Source: an uncultured Anaerolineae bacterium (GTDB lineage Bacteria; Chloroflexota; Anaerolineae; Aggregatilineales; Phototrophicaceae). From it: a stretch of DNA of 64,000 bases. Shown in pieces: positions 1 through 9,435 of the stretch (position 1 is the first letter of the stretch; the number at the start of each line of letters is the position of its first letter). The notes beneath the pieces are model-generated. The model saw only the letters and a program-made list of their open reading frames with translations. It searched no databases and was not told where the DNA came from. The stretch spans positions 1 through 64,000 of the forward strand of contig CALDYP010000011.1 of NCBI GenBank assembly GCA_937944445.1, written 5' to 3'. The translations under genes were made by a program, and so were the position numbers.

Positions 1-1077
1 CGTGCCATCAGGCCGCACTAACCCGAAGTGGCGCTCATGGGTGGCCCCGTGTGGGTCACAGGGTGGGCGATCCCATAACGATTCGTGATAGTCCGCGAAG
101 CACCACAGCATCGCGCCCGTGGCTCCCACCTGCTGCAAGCGCGGCAGCACAGCTTCAACGTACTCCGCAAGAGCGCGCTCGCTGGCCATGAACTGGGTAC
201 GCGGTTGGCCGCCATAGCTGACCCATTCCCACGTTTCGCTGTCGCGGCCAGCGGGCGCAGTGCAGCCGCCCCATTCTTCCGCAAGGCAAGGCTTGCCACA
301 CAAGGCGCTGACCAGCGCGCACGTGAACGGCACAAAGTCGGGGTCAAGGTTGTGGCGCGCCCACGGGATATACATCGGGTAGCCGTGCATGACGGCAACA
401 TCGGTTTCCGCGTAGACGTCATGCACGCGCAGGCCGTTGTCCTCGAGCAGGCTGGCGACGTGCAGGCCGCAGGTGATGGGATGCTCAGGGTCGATGCTGC
501 GGATGAGCGCGACCATCTCGCGCACCCACGCGCGGCCTGCTTCAGCCGTGTGAGGATGGGCGAACAAGTCCGGTTCGTTGCCGAGATTCCACATCCAGAT
601 CGCATCGTGGTTGTGATACTCGCGCACGACGGTTTTGAGCAGCAGGCGGCTGGCGGTCAGTGCCTGCGGATCGTGGAACATGTTGCGGTACAGGCTGGGC
701 ACGATCTGGCCGCTGCTGATCACTTGCCGTATGTGGGGCGAGGCGGGCGGTGCGGCATCGTCTAGCAGCCAGCGGGGCGACCAGTTCGGGCCGCTCATGT
801 GGCCGGTGAAGAACGTGACATCCAGCCCCAACCCATACGACGCGGCGACATCGCACACCTGCCCAAAGTGGCGCAAGCAGTCCGCGCTGACGGCGTCTGG
901 TGTTGGTTGCCAGTCGTCCCACAGCAGAAAAATCCGAACGACGTTCAGCCCCAAATCGGCAACGAGCCGAAACTCTTCCTGTACTTCAGCGAGGTCAAAG
1001 TTTGACCACCAGTACATCGCTTTGCGGCGCGGCCAGTAGTTCACGCCGAGGACGAATTGATCAGATGGAAAGCGCAT
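1..1077 (-). CDS. Glycoside hydrolase, GH5/cellulase-like (3' end outside window)
   Basis: The frame is open from an ATG at 1077 down to base 1, giving 359 codons without a stop, so the C-terminus lies beyond the left edge. The N-terminus (GVNYWPRR, residues 11-18) and LGLNVVRIFLLWDDW match the first strands of a clan GH-A TIM barrel. The expected acid/base glutamate is in WNLGNEPD (E168) and the likely nucleophile in LAEEWG (E268). No signal peptide is visible, so the enzyme may act in the cytoplasm or leave by another route. It lies 45 bp downstream of the giant fibronectin-like protein on the same strand and is probably the end of that transcript. The clan assignment is firm; the family and the substrate (a beta-linked glycan) are inferred. 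A beta-galactosidase/mannanase-like member is also possible. Confidence 0.82.
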   Translation of the reverse strand, partial: MRFPSDQFVLGVNYWPRRKAMYWWSNFDLAEVQEEFRLVADLGLNVVRIFLLWDDWQPTPDAVSADCLRHFGQVCDVAASYGLGLDVTFFTGHMSGPNWSPRWLLDDAAPPASPHIRQVISSGQIVPSLYRNMFHDPQALTASRLLLKTVVREYHNHDAIWMWNLGNEPDLFAHPHTAEAGRAWVREMVALIRSIDPEHPITCGLHVASLLEDNGLRVHDVYAETDVAVMHGYPMYIPWARHNLDPDFVPFTCALVSALCGKPCLAEEWGGCTAPAGRDSETWEWVSYGGQPRTQFMASERALAEYVEAVLPRLQQVGATGAMLWCFADYHESLWDRPPCDPHGATHERHFGLVRPDGT

Positions 1078-1122
1078 GTCAGAGAGCCTTTTAGTTTTGT
1101 AAGGTAAGTATATAGCACTGCG

Positions 1123-4100
1123 TTAACTGGTGATGCGCACCCGCCGCGTCGCTGACAGAGGCGAGGTGTTGCCCACATTGTCATACGCCTGCACCCGCCA
1201 CAGATACGTGCCTGCTGGCAGCGGCGCGCTCGTTGGGACGCTCAGGCGCGGACTGGTGACGATGTAGCTGCGCACCAGCGATGCGCCGTCCTCAGTCAGG
1301 ATGTCCAGTCGAAAATAGGCTGAAGTGGGCGGGCTTGACCAGCTAAAAGATGGCTGTGCCCCAGTGAACACCCAATGGGCCAACGGGCTGATGAGCTGCG
1401 GGGCGCTGGGTGGACCCGCCCGGTCAATGAGGATCGTTCTAGGTGGGCTGACACGCTCAAAGTCGTAAGGATACAGCGCGCGCACTCGCCAAAAGTAAGT
1501 TCCATCCACGACGGCCAACGCGCTGGCGCTGAATGCTGGTGTGCTGCTAGTCGTGCGGTGCAGCACGCGGCTGAAGGTCGAACTGTTCGACAGTTCAAAC
1601 GTGTAGCTGACTGGCTGCCACGCTGCCCCTAGCGGGGCGTTCCACGTGAACGCCGCATCAGGGTACTCGGCGGCGTTGAGGCGGTCATCCCCGGCGACCG
1701 CGTTCAGCAGCGGGGCGGGCACGCCAGCCCGCGTTTGGGCGAACGTGAACGGCGTGAGCGAGCTAGGCAGCGGCTCATCACCTACGCCAACCCACCAGCG
1801 ATAGATGCCCTCTGGCAGATGTGGCAGCTGAACGCGGTTGGCGGTGGTAGTGATTGGCGTCAGCGGCTGCCCGTCGACGCTGTCGACGGTGGTGAAGTCA
1901 CCGTCGGTGTCTAGGTAGAGCGTGTAGCTGCCGCTGTAGCCAGTCGGCACAGCCCATGCGAACTCGATCGGCAGGGCGGCGCTCGTCTGCTGGCGCACTG
2001 CCCGATGACGTGGAAGCTGTGACAGGTTGATCGCCCATGTAGTTTGGCTGGCAGCGCTGACGTTGCCCGCCTGATCGACGGCGCGCAGTGTCAGCGCGTG
2101 TTGGCCTTGCGTCAGCGCTGCTGTGTAGTGTGTGTTGACCGTCGTGAACGGCACGTCGTCGAGCGTGCCCTCGTAAGCGGTTGCGCTTGGGCTGGGCCGC
2201 CACGTAAGGCGCGGCTGGGTGGTGGCCAGCGTGCCGCCGAGCGGGAAGGTGATCATCGGCGCGGCAGGCGGGGTGCGATCCAGCGTGAACGTCCCGACTG
2301 CGCTGTAAGGCGAGTGCCCGCCTCGGCTGAGCAGGGCGCGTACTCGCCAGAAGTACTTGCCATCTGGCCACGTGACCGGCAGCGCTGCGCTGGGCGCTGC
2401 GTCGGTCGTTTGGTGTGATGCAGTGAGGGGGTGAAAGGTGATGGATCGGCTGACTTGCAGCTCATAGCCCACCACCTGCACGCTGACCAGACCAGCAGGG
2501 GCTTGCCACGCAAACGTGAGGCCGTCGCTGGCCTGCGCCGCGTTCAGCAGTTGATCGGGGTCGCCCTCCACTAGTTCGAGCGTGGGCGCAGAGATCAAGT
2601 CCGCCTCAGCGAGCACGTAGAAATGAGCCGCTGCGCCGACCGCTGCTGAATCGAATGGCATGGCGCTGGGCCAGACGACCCAGTAGTAATCTGCCCCGCG
2701 GCTGAGCGCGCTGCCGCTCGGCAGCGTGAACCGACAAGGGTTGGAACTGCAAGCAATCTCGTGCTGACCGTGCAGCGTGCTGAAGGTCGAATCGCTCGCA
2801 ATGATGAGCTGATATGTGCCGTTGTGCCACGGATAGCGCTCAAAGATGAACAGCGGCAGGGTTGTGCTGAGATAGGCGTCATGGGCTGGGCTGCTGCCTA
2901 GATGCACGGTAAAAGCGCTGCGCGGGCTGGCGCTTTCGTTGCCGGCTTGGTCGACGGCAACAACGCGCCACTCGATGGGTGATTGTGGCAGCGGCGCGAA
3001 CGTCGACGCGGGCAGCCGACTTGTGACCAGTTCGGGCGCACTGGCAGACACGACGCGGAAAGGATCTGCATGAGTTGGCTCAAAGAACTCGACACGGTAG
3101 CCATCACGGGGGCGCACGCCGGCGCTGGCCTGCCATCGGAGAGTGGGCAGCGGCGTTGTGATGCGCAGGGCTGTGCTGGGCTGCAGCGGCACAGGCATAG
3201 AGGGCGGCGTCAAATCGACGGTGATGCGCTGCGCGGGGCTGATCAGAGTTAGCCCGTCATGATAGGTCGTGAGCACGCGTACAAATGGCCTGCTGACAAG
3301 CTCGTTCGCGGGTAACTGTGGATGGGGCAAGCCATCGCACACGACTGGCACGCGCTGCACGTTTTGGGTGAACGCCGCGTTTGCCGCCAGTTCAACCTGA
3401 TAGGGAGCAGTGTGCAGCATGGGCGCGTGTTCTGGTTGTGCGCCTTGACAGCTCAGCAACACGTCGCCTGCTGCGTGCTCTGTGATGTTCAAGGTGTTAT
3501 CTGAAGCGATGAGGCCGAGCGTCGCCCGTGAGAGCGGCGACGCGCTGACGTACAGCGCACGGGACGGCAGATCATCGCTGAGCGCGGCTCCAGTTGGGAA
3601 CACGCGCCAGTAGAACACGCCCGGCTGAAGCGTGACAGTGTGTGCGCTGCCGTTGATCGTCGTTGAGCTGGGATGCAGCTCGGTGAAAGTTGGATCGGTC
3701 GCAATTTGGAAGGTGTACTGTGTGTGGCTGGGTTGGTTCGCCCAACGGAAGGTAACAGGGCTGCGCACCGACGCGCTGGGGGTGGGCGATTGGGCGATGT
3801 CTACCAGAACCGTAAAAGTGGCATCAGCGCTGTTCCCCGCCGCATCAAATGCCCGCACGGTCAACACGTTTTGGCCGATTTGGAGGTCAGCAGTCGGCGT
3901 GAAGCGCGGCACAGTTAGCGGCGTGGGGCTGATGACAACCGGCGTGCTGCCCTGAAGTTGGCTCACAGTGTAGCGGACTGCGCCAGTCGCCGCAGGAAAG
4001 CTCAAAGCGGGACGCAGATTTTGTGCTCGAACAGTCGGAATGGGCACAAACACGGGTGGCTGTGTGTCATAAACAAAGCTGCGCGGCGCGCTGAAGGGGG

Positions 4101-6300
4101 ATGTAATCTCTCTAGAGGCCGTATGATAGATGAAACGCGCTCGCCAAAAGTACGTTGTGCCAGCAGAAGGGGCGAGGTCTTGATTCAACGGGATGGGATT
4201 CTCGTCATACAAACCAAGCGCGATCAGCGTCGCATTCGGAGGGAACTGCCGCGAGAGGCTGACCTGTATCTCCACGTCAACGCGCGAACTGGCGAGGGAC
4301 AACAAGGGCGATTCAACTAGAAACGACGGCGCTTGATTGAAGTGTGCTCTGTCGGCTGGGGTGTTGATGCGCGGCGCGGAGAGCGCCCCGTCAACGACAA
4401 AAAAGGCGCGCGGTGGCGTGTAACCACTCGGCTGATTGGGCAGGCGAACGCGCCAGAAGATGACTGCGCCGGGGCGCAGCACATCCCCCATGAGAGGATA
4501 CAAGGCCTCAACGTCGAAGCGGGTGATGGTGTAGTGATTGGCCTCAAGCGTATGGGTGATGCCTCCATCAAAGAAAGGGTTGCTGGCAAGGTCAAGGGAG
4601 TAGGTTGTCATGCCTATCACTGGCGTCCAGTCCAACCGCGGTCGGATGCCAGCAGGGAAGCTTAGCAGCAGCGCATCCGCTGCCGGGGATAGTCTAAAGT
4701 CTACATAGCTGTCACGTATGACGGCGCTGCCGACGTTGCCCGCTGCGTCAATCGGGTAAACTGCCCAAAAGAACTCACCTTGCAGCGGGGCAACATAGTT
4801 AGGATGGCCGAGCATGCCTGAGCCAGTGAAAGACAACCCGGAGATGATTCGGCTCTCGTAGCCTTCAACGGGGATGCTCAGATCGGGCAGATAGCTCACG
4901 AGCAAACGATAACGGACTGCGCCCGTTGCCGATGACCATGAGAAGGTAGGCCGCGTGTTCTGGCTCACCACTGGCGCAGCAGCCGGGAGCCGAAGGGTGA
5001 CCGCAGGCGGAGGCGTTCGGTCAATTTGAATGGTTTGGGGCGTGCTCCACGGGCTGCTGCCAGCCGCGTTGAGCGCTCTCACGCGCCAGTAGTAACGCCC
5101 ATCTGGGATGAGATTAGGCGCGATCGTGTTCAGGTCGAGCGCGCTGTCAGGCTGCATTGGCATCGGCTCAACCTCGGAGATGGTTTGAAAGGTGGGGTGG
5201 CTCGATAGTTCAAACAGGTATGATGCTGCGCTGCTGCCAGTGGGCATTGTCCAGTTGAAGATGACATTGCCCACCCATAAGGGCATCTCGATGTTGCCAC
5301 CGATCAACGTGCCGTTGGGTGGGTGGGTCAGGATGGGGGCAGGTGGCGCAGAGGCGGACAAGGGCTGCGCTGCACTGCTGACAATGGGGGGCAAAGTGGT
5401 GGGGGTTTCGACTGGGAGGATAGCAGTAGAGGGCGGCGCTGGCTCAACGGGTAGAGCGGAAGATGCTGGGCTGCCCACCGCGAGCTGCACGCGGCGAATG
5501 CGCAGCAGCCCGCCGTCAGCAGTTAGTTTTATCGCTTCAGCTTGGGCAAATTGCAGGTCGCACGGCTGGATAAGAGTGATGCCGCCAATTGAAGCGCTAA
5601 CGCTGTGCTCTGCCCACACAACGCGCAGCGTGTGCCAGCCCGTGAGTGAGACCGTCGCTTCTTCCAACGCGCAGCCCGCGAGAGACAGAATTTGCGGCGT
5701 CAACTTGACAAGTGGATGGTTCTCGTCGGTTTGGATCGTCACGCTTCCTGTTTGTAACCAGAGGTCAACCTCCACGTAGAACGGGTAGGGAAGCGCCGCA
5801 AACGACAGCATGCCACCGTTCAGGTCTGCTTGCAAGGCATGGCCGCTCTCGGTTTGTACCACCGTCCATAAGCCTGTGAACTGCCAATCGACAGGAATCA
5901 TGCCCCCCTCAAACGTCGTTTCAAAGCTGGTTGGCGCGATTGATGTTGGCGTGGGTGAGTTAGCTGCGGTGGCTGTTGGCTCGGCTGGTGGGGTAGGTTC
6001 CGTTGGGTTATCTGTGGGCGGGGGGCTTGTATCAGTGGGTGTAGGGCTGGGCGGCGGCGTTTCTGTGGGGGAAATTTCGGTGGGCGTTGTGTCGTAGGTG
6101 GCGGATGGTTCAGGGGGCGCATCTGTCGCGTCTGGGACATGAGGGATGGCTGTGGGCGTGGGTAGCTCTGTGGCCGTCTCCAACGCAGGGATTTCTGTTG
6201 TGACTGCTGCGTCCTCGGTCGGAGTTTTTGGCGGATGCGGTTCTTGGGCGATGACACGGACGATTAGCAGACAAAGAAGTGCTAAAACAACCCCTTTCAT
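1123..6300 (-). CDS. Giant secreted fibronectin III/Ig-like repeat protein
   Basis: 1725 residues. A signal peptide spans residues 1-19 (hydrophobic core, probable cut after VIA). A Pro/Thr-rich stalk follows to about residue 125. Residues about 125-265 look like a jelly-roll (concanavalin-like) domain. The rest is about a dozen degenerate fibronectin III/Ig-like modules, recognised by the recurrent strand YFWRVRAL or a close variant near the end of each unit and by IDRTPPPA linkers. No C-terminal membrane anchor or LPXTG motif is seen, so it is probably released or held non-covalently. The start is supported by AGGGGG a few bases upstream of the ATG. It sits between an ExoA-like glycosyltransferase and a glycoside hydrolase, suggesting a surface or polysaccharide-binding role. 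Function unknown; adhesin or carbohydrate-binding scaffold is inference. Confidence 0.85.
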   Translation of the reverse strand: MKGVVLALLCLLIVRVIAQEPHPPKTPTEDAAVTTEIPALETATELPTPTAIPHVPDATDAPPEPSATYDTTPTEISPTETPPPSPTPTDTSPPPTDNPTEPTPPAEPTATAANSPTPTSIAPTSFETTFEGGMIPVDWQFTGLWTVVQTESGHALQADLNGGMLSFAALPYPFYVEVDLWLQTGSVTIQTDENHPLVKLTPQILSLAGCALEEATVSLTGWHTLRVVWAEHSVSASIGGITLIQPCDLQFAQAEAIKLTADGGLLRIRRVQLAVGSPASSALPVEPAPPSTAILPVETPTTLPPIVSSAAQPLSASAPPAPILTHPPNGTLIGGNIEMPLWVGNVIFNWTMPTGSSAASYLFELSSHPTFQTISEVEPMPMQPDSALDLNTIAPNLIPDGRYYWRVRALNAAGSSPWSTPQTIQIDRTPPPAVTLRLPAAAPVVSQNTRPTFSWSSATGAVRYRLLVSYLPDLSIPVEGYESRIISGLSFTGSGMLGHPNYVAPLQGEFFWAVYPIDAAGNVGSAVIRDSYVDFRLSPAADALLLSFPAGIRPRLDWTPVIGMTTYSLDLASNPFFDGGITHTLEANHYTITRFDVEALYPLMGDVLRPGAVIFWRVRLPNQPSGYTPPRAFFVVDGALSAPRINTPADRAHFNQAPSFLVESPLLSLASSRVDVEIQVSLSRQFPPNATLIALGLYDENPIPLNQDLAPSAGTTYFWRARFIYHTASREITSPFSAPRSFVYDTQPPVFVPIPTVRAQNLRPALSFPAATGAVRYTVSQLQGSTPVVISPTPLTVPRFTPTADLQIGQNVLTVRAFDAAGNSADATFTVLVDIAQSPTPSASVRSPVTFRWANQPSHTQYTFQIATDPTFTELHPSSTTINGSAHTVTLQPGVFYWRVFPTGAALSDDLPSRALYVSASPLSRATLGLIASDNTLNITEHAAGDVLLSCQGAQPEHAPMLHTAPYQVELAANAAFTQNVQRVPVVCDGLPHPQLPANELVSRPFVRVLTTYHDGLTLISPAQRITVDLTPPSMPVPLQPSTALRITTPLPTLRWQASAGVRPRDGYRVEFFEPTHADPFRVVSASAPELVTSRLPASTFAPLPQSPIEWRVVAVDQAGNESASPRSAFTVHLGSSPAHDAYLSTTLPLFIFERYPWHNGTYQLIIASDSTFSTLHGQHEIACSSNPCRFTLPSGSALSRGADYYWVVWPSAMPFDSAAVGAAAHFYVLAEADLISAPTLELVEGDPDQLLNAAQASDGLTFAWQAPAGLVSVQVVGYELQVSRSITFHPLTASHQTTDAAPSAALPVTWPDGKYFWRVRALLSRGGHSPYSAVGTFTLDRTPPAAPMITFPLGGTLATTQPRLTWRPSPSATAYEGTLDDVPFTTVNTHYTAALTQGQHALTLRAVDQAGNVSAASQTTWAINLSQLPRHRAVRQQTSAALPIEFAWAVPTGYSGSYTLYLDTDGDFTTVDSVDGQPLTPITTTANRVQLPHLPEGIYRWWVGVGDEPLPSSLTPFTFAQTRAGVPAPLLNAVAGDDRLNAAEYPDAAFTWNAPLGAAWQPVSYTFELSNSSTFSRVLHRTTSSTPAFSASALAVVDGTYFWRVRALYPYDFERVSPPRTILIDRAGPPSAPQLISPLAHWVFTGAQPSFSWSSPPTSAYFRLDILTEDGASLVRSYIVTSPRLSVPTSAPLPAGTYLWRVQAYDNVGNTSPLSATRRVRITS

Positions 6301-6390
6301 ACCGTACCCCCTGTTGCTCTAAAGGTATGAACTTGTGCATCAAATGAGCGCTGAAAAGCTGTCTGGACGATGAACCGCGCTCGCCGTGCG

Positions 6391-7380
6391 TCATAATTTA
6401 ACGCCGTCGAGCAATTCAGGCAACAACAGTTCACGCCAGAAACCAAGCCCCCATGCGAGGTGAATCGTGAGGAATACGATAGGCAGCTGCGGCAGCAAAT
6501 CCCAGCCGTTCTGGCTGGCTTGACGCACAGAAAAGGCCAAGTTAGCGACAAGGTATGCCGCGATGCCTGCCAGATACAGGACAGCCAACGCGGGGATGAA
6601 CAGGCTGACAATCGGCCCCAGAATTAACCCTGCGACGAACAGCGGCGCGACGATCTGACGCGGGCGCAGTGAGCGCGGATGCAAGCGCAAAGTCTTCACT
6701 TTGGAGCGACCATAGCGGTAGTACTGTTTCCACAAAGCAGGCAGCGTCTGCCGACCGTAGTAAAGCGATTGAAGCGTGGGCGAAAAGTAGATGCGACCGC
6801 CAGCTTGCCGAATGCGCACGTTGAGTTCGTAATCTTCGTTGGCGCGCATGGGTTTGTAGCCGCCTAACGCGGTGATCACCTTGCGCGGCCATGCACCCAT
6901 GTAGACAGTGTCCGTGTACTGCGCGCGACTGCTGACGTGAAAAGCGCTTGGGACGGCAAATGGGCTGCGCCCCGCGGCAGCAATCGCGCGCCCCATGCGC
7001 GTTTCACCTACGGGGTTCATCGGCCCGCCCACGTTGGCTGCGCTCGTCTCTCGTAGCAGGCGGACACACTCGCTAACGTAGTTCGGGGCGATGATCGTGT
7101 GCCCATCCACGCGGATGAGGTACTCGCCCTGTGCGTGTTCAATGAGGCGGTTTAGCCCGCTCGCTTGGATGATGTCTGGGTTGTCGATCACGCGGACGCG
7201 GCCTGCTGTGTCAATGCGCTGGATGATCGCCACGGTATCATCGTCACTGCGCCCATCTGCGATGAGGATTTCCATTTGGTCAGGTGGGTAATCCTGCGCG
7301 AGGATGGCCCCTAAGCTGCGCTCAATGAAGGCAGCTTCATTGCGCACGGGCATCATGATGGTGACAAATGGCAGTGTCAT
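6391..7380 (-). CDS. Family 2 glycosyltransferase, ExoA-like, membrane anchored
   Basis: The GT-A fold begins with FVTIMMPVRNEAAFIERSL, followed by the DGRSDD nucleotide-binding region and VDGH in place of the DXD. This is the pattern of the succinoglycan ExoA branch of family GT2. The C-terminal 100 residues hold two to three hydrophobic segments (around LFVAGLILGPIVSLFIPALA and LPIVFLTIHLAWGLGF), so the enzyme is membrane bound, with its active site probably on the cytoplasmic face. An in-frame upstream extension exists to 7431, but GGAGAG five bases before the ATG at 7380 fixes the start there. It follows cobU by about 60 bp and precedes the giant repeat protein, for which it may make or decorate a surface polysaccharide. 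The sugar donor cannot be told. Confidence 0.85.
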   Translation of the reverse strand: MTLPFVTIMMPVRNEAAFIERSLGAILAQDYPPDQMEILIADGRSDDDTVAIIQRIDTAGRVRVIDNPDIIQASGLNRLIEHAQGEYLIRVDGHTIIAPNYVSECVRLLRETSAANVGGPMNPVGETRMGRAIAAAGRSPFAVPSAFHVSSRAQYTDTVYMGAWPRKVITALGGYKPMRANEDYELNVRIRQAGGRIYFSPTLQSLYYGRQTLPALWKQYYRYGRSKVKTLRLHPRSLRPRQIVAPLFVAGLILGPIVSLFIPALAVLYLAGIAAYLVANLAFSVRQASQNGWDLLPQLPIVFLTIHLAWGLGFWRELLLPELLDGVKL

Positions 7381-7437
7381 ACCGACTCTCCACAGGGCTA
7401 CCATTGATAGTTGTGTTGATCGAGCGCCCAACCGAGG

Positions 7438-7974
7438 CTATTTTAGCCGCCACGGGATGCCTGCAACAAGCAAGTACACTTCATCCGCGTGTGTGGCCAG
7501 CTGCTGATTGGCGCTGCCGAGTGCATCGCGGTAGAGGCGACCAAGCCGATAGGGCGGGACGATCCCCATGCCCACCTCGTTGCTGATGAGCAGCCACGTC
7601 GCCTGCGACTGAGAGGCCACCCGCAGCAGCGCGTCGATCTCAACCATCACAGCGGCGTTGGCCTCTGCTTGGGTGCAGTCCTCTGGCAGCGCTAGCAGCG
7701 CATTCGACGCCAGCAGCGTGATGCAATCTACGATGATGACGTCATAGCCCAGCGTGGCGGGCAGCGCTGACATGTGCAGCGGCTGCTCAAGTGTGTCCCA
7801 GTTGGGCGGTCGCTCGGCGCGGTGTTGAGCGATACGCTCGCGCATCTCATCGTCGAAAGCCTGCGCAGTGGCGATGAACAGCACGCGCCCGCCGCGCGCT
7901 TTCGCCCATTGTTCGGCGGTTCGGCTCTTGCCGCTGCGTGCGCCGCCCAGCAGCAGGATCACGCGGCCAGCCAC
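7438..7974 (-). CDS. cobU: Adenosylcobinamide kinase / adenosylcobinamide-phosphate guanylyltransferase
   Basis: 178 residues, normal for CobU/CobP. The P-loop GGARSGKS lies near the N-terminus. VDCITLLASN and SNEVGMGIVP are conserved signatures of the family. The enzyme phosphorylates adenosylcobinamide and then attaches GMP, making the GDP-cobinamide used by CobS in late adenosylcobalamin assembly or salvage. The start is a GTG that overlaps the last 16 bp of cobS, which implies translational coupling. cobC, cobT and corrinoid-ring genes are absent from the window, so only this salvage pair is present. It is unusual that the pair is placed directly behind a complete liv-type ABC transporter. 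Confidence 0.95.
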   Translation of the reverse strand: MAGRVILLLGGARSGKSRTAEQWAKARGGRVLFIATAQAFDDEMRERIAQHRAERPPNWDTLEQPLHMSALPATLGYDVIIVDCITLLASNALLALPEDCTQAEANAAVMVEIDALLRVASQSQATWLLISNEVGMGIVPPYRLGRLYRDALGSANQQLATHADEVYLLVAGIPWRLK

Positions 7975-8672
7975 GCAGCCCCCAGCAGGAACAAGACTTC
8001 CGTCAGCTCACAAGTTGCGCCGTAGACATCGCCAGTGAGGCCACCGCCCAGCCGCTGCGCCGCCCAGCCGCCGAACATGAGCGCCAACAACGGCACTCCG
8101 ACCATCAGTAGCGAGTGATACTGTGTGGCTTCGGCTGCGACAGCGACCACCCCCAGCGCGAACAGGCTCGCGTGGGCAAGCTGCCAGCGCGTCAAGCCTT
8201 GCCGAAAATACGCCCCCAGCCCGTCACCGCCGACGTAGGGGAGGGCCACCGCTGCCACCACCATTGCCCAACGCCCCGCCACGGGCGCAAGCAGCAGCAT
8301 GATCGGCGCTGTTTGTGGGATCAAATAGAGCTTGGCAATCAAAAGCAGCGCGACCCCCACCACCGCCCACGTGCCGGTGCGTGGGTCTTTCATAATCTCG
8401 CGGCGGCGCTCGGGTGTGGTGGTGGCTAGCAGCCCATCACAGGTATCAGCGAACCCGTCGAGGTGCAGCCCACCTGTCAAGATGACCCACGCAGCCAAGA
8501 TGAGAAGTGGAGCAAGCGCCGGCGGCACAAGGACTTGAATGCTCATCAGCACTGTGCCGACCAGCAGGCCAACGAGTGGGAACCAGCCAAAAGAACGACC
8601 GGCCGCAGCATGCTTACGGCTGGTCGTGGGCAGCACAGTTAGGAATGAAAGAGCGGCCAGTAAGTCGCGCAT
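7959..8672 (-). CDS. cobS: Adenosylcobinamide-GDP ribazoletransferase (cobalamin synthase)
   Basis: 237 residues, polytopic membrane protein. The N-terminus LLAALSFLTVLPT and the motif GGLHLDGFADTCDGL (acidic metal-binding loop) are diagnostic of CobS. It joins GDP-cobinamide with alpha-ribazole to complete adenosylcobalamin at the cytoplasmic membrane. It lies 31 bp after livF and overlaps cobU by 16 bp, so liv and cob genes are probably co-transcribed. No cobalamin riboswitch can be fitted in the 31-bp gap; if B12 control exists it would have to act further upstream. Confidence 0.95.
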   Translation of the reverse strand: MRDLLAALSFLTVLPTTSRKHAAAGRSFGWFPLVGLLVGTVLMSIQVLVPPALAPLLILAAWVILTGGLHLDGFADTCDGLLATTTPERRREIMKDPRTGTWAVVGVALLLIAKLYLIPQTAPIMLLLAPVAGRWAMVVAAVALPYVGGDGLGAYFRQGLTRWQLAHASLFALGVVAVAAEATQYHSLLMVGVPLLALMFGGWAAQRLGGGLTGDVYGATCELTEVLFLLGAAWLAA

Positions 8673-8703
8673 GGTCAGGGGCGCTAACGCTGCGGCTCGG
8701 GGG

Positions 8704-9435
8704 CTACTCCTCGCCGAGGTAGGCCTTGCGCACGCTGTCGTTGTTGGCGAGGTTCTGGGCGCTGTCGCTGAGGGTGATCTCGCCGGTTTGCAGCACGTAC
8801 CCGCGACTGGCCACTTCCAGCGCCATCAAAGCGTTCTGCTCCACCAGCAAGATCGTCGTCCCCTGTTTGTTCAGTTGGAGGATGATGTCGAAGATCACCT
8901 CCACCAACACAGGGGCCAGCCCCATGCTCGGCTCATCTAACAGCAAGATGTCCGGGTCAACCATTAGCGCGCGGCCAATGGCCAACATTTGCTGCTCACC
9001 GCCAGAGAGCGTGCCGCCTTTCTGGAAGATGCGCTCCTTCATCCGTGGGAACAGCTCAAAGACGCGCTGCTTGCGCTTCTCGATTTCTTTCGACTCTTTG
9101 ACGTTCCACGCGCCCATGTCGAGGTTTTCCATCACAGTGAGCTGTGGGAAGATGCGCCGCCCTTCAGGCACATGGCTCATGCCCATCGCTTGGATTTCGT
9201 GGCTTTTCATGCCAGTGATGTCCTTGCCTTTGAAGGTCACCTTGCCAGTGCGTGGGCGCACCACCCCGCTGATCGTGCGCAGGGTGGTGCTTTTGCCCGC
9301 GCCGTTCGTGCCGATGAGCGTCACAATTTCCCCTTGGCGCACGTCCAGCGAGATCCCCTTCAGGGCGTGAATGTGGCCGTAGTAGGTGTTGATGTTGTCG
9401 ATCTTGAGGACAATCTCTCCCTGTGGAGCGCTCAT
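8704..9435 (-). CDS. livF: Branched-chain amino acid-type ABC transporter ATPase
   Basis: 243 residues. It has Walker A GTNGAGKST, signature LSGGEQQMLAIGRALM, Walker B ILLLDEPSMGLAP, and the LivF-typical N-terminus with YYGHIHALKGIS. It is one of two ATPases that drive a LivHM permease, importing leucine/isoleucine/valine or a related small amide or amino acid. Its ATG overlaps the livG stop by 4 bp (ATGA), so the two subunits are translated together in equal amounts. The substrate cannot be read from the ATPase. Confidence 0.95.
   Translation of the reverse strand: MSAPQGEIVLKIDNINTYYGHIHALKGISLDVRQGEIVTLIGTNGAGKSTTLRTISGVVRPRTGKVTFKGKDITGMKSHEIQAMGMSHVPEGRRIFPQLTVMENLDMGAWNVKESKEIEKRKQRVFELFPRMKERIFQKGGTLSGGEQQMLAIGRALMVDPDILLLDEPSMGLAPVLVEVIFDIILQLNKQGTTILLVEQNALMALEVASRGYVLQTGEITLSDSAQNLANNDSVRKAYLGEE

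Noticed and set aside
18-922. Several frames on both strands inside the glycoside hydrolase gene
   Set aside because: The true frame is open over all 359 codons with both catalytic glutamates; the others are shadows, and there is no sign of a frameshift.
8660-8710. Cobalamin riboswitch before cobS
   Set aside because: The gap between livF and cobS is only 31 bp, far too short, and no B12-box-like sequence is seen.
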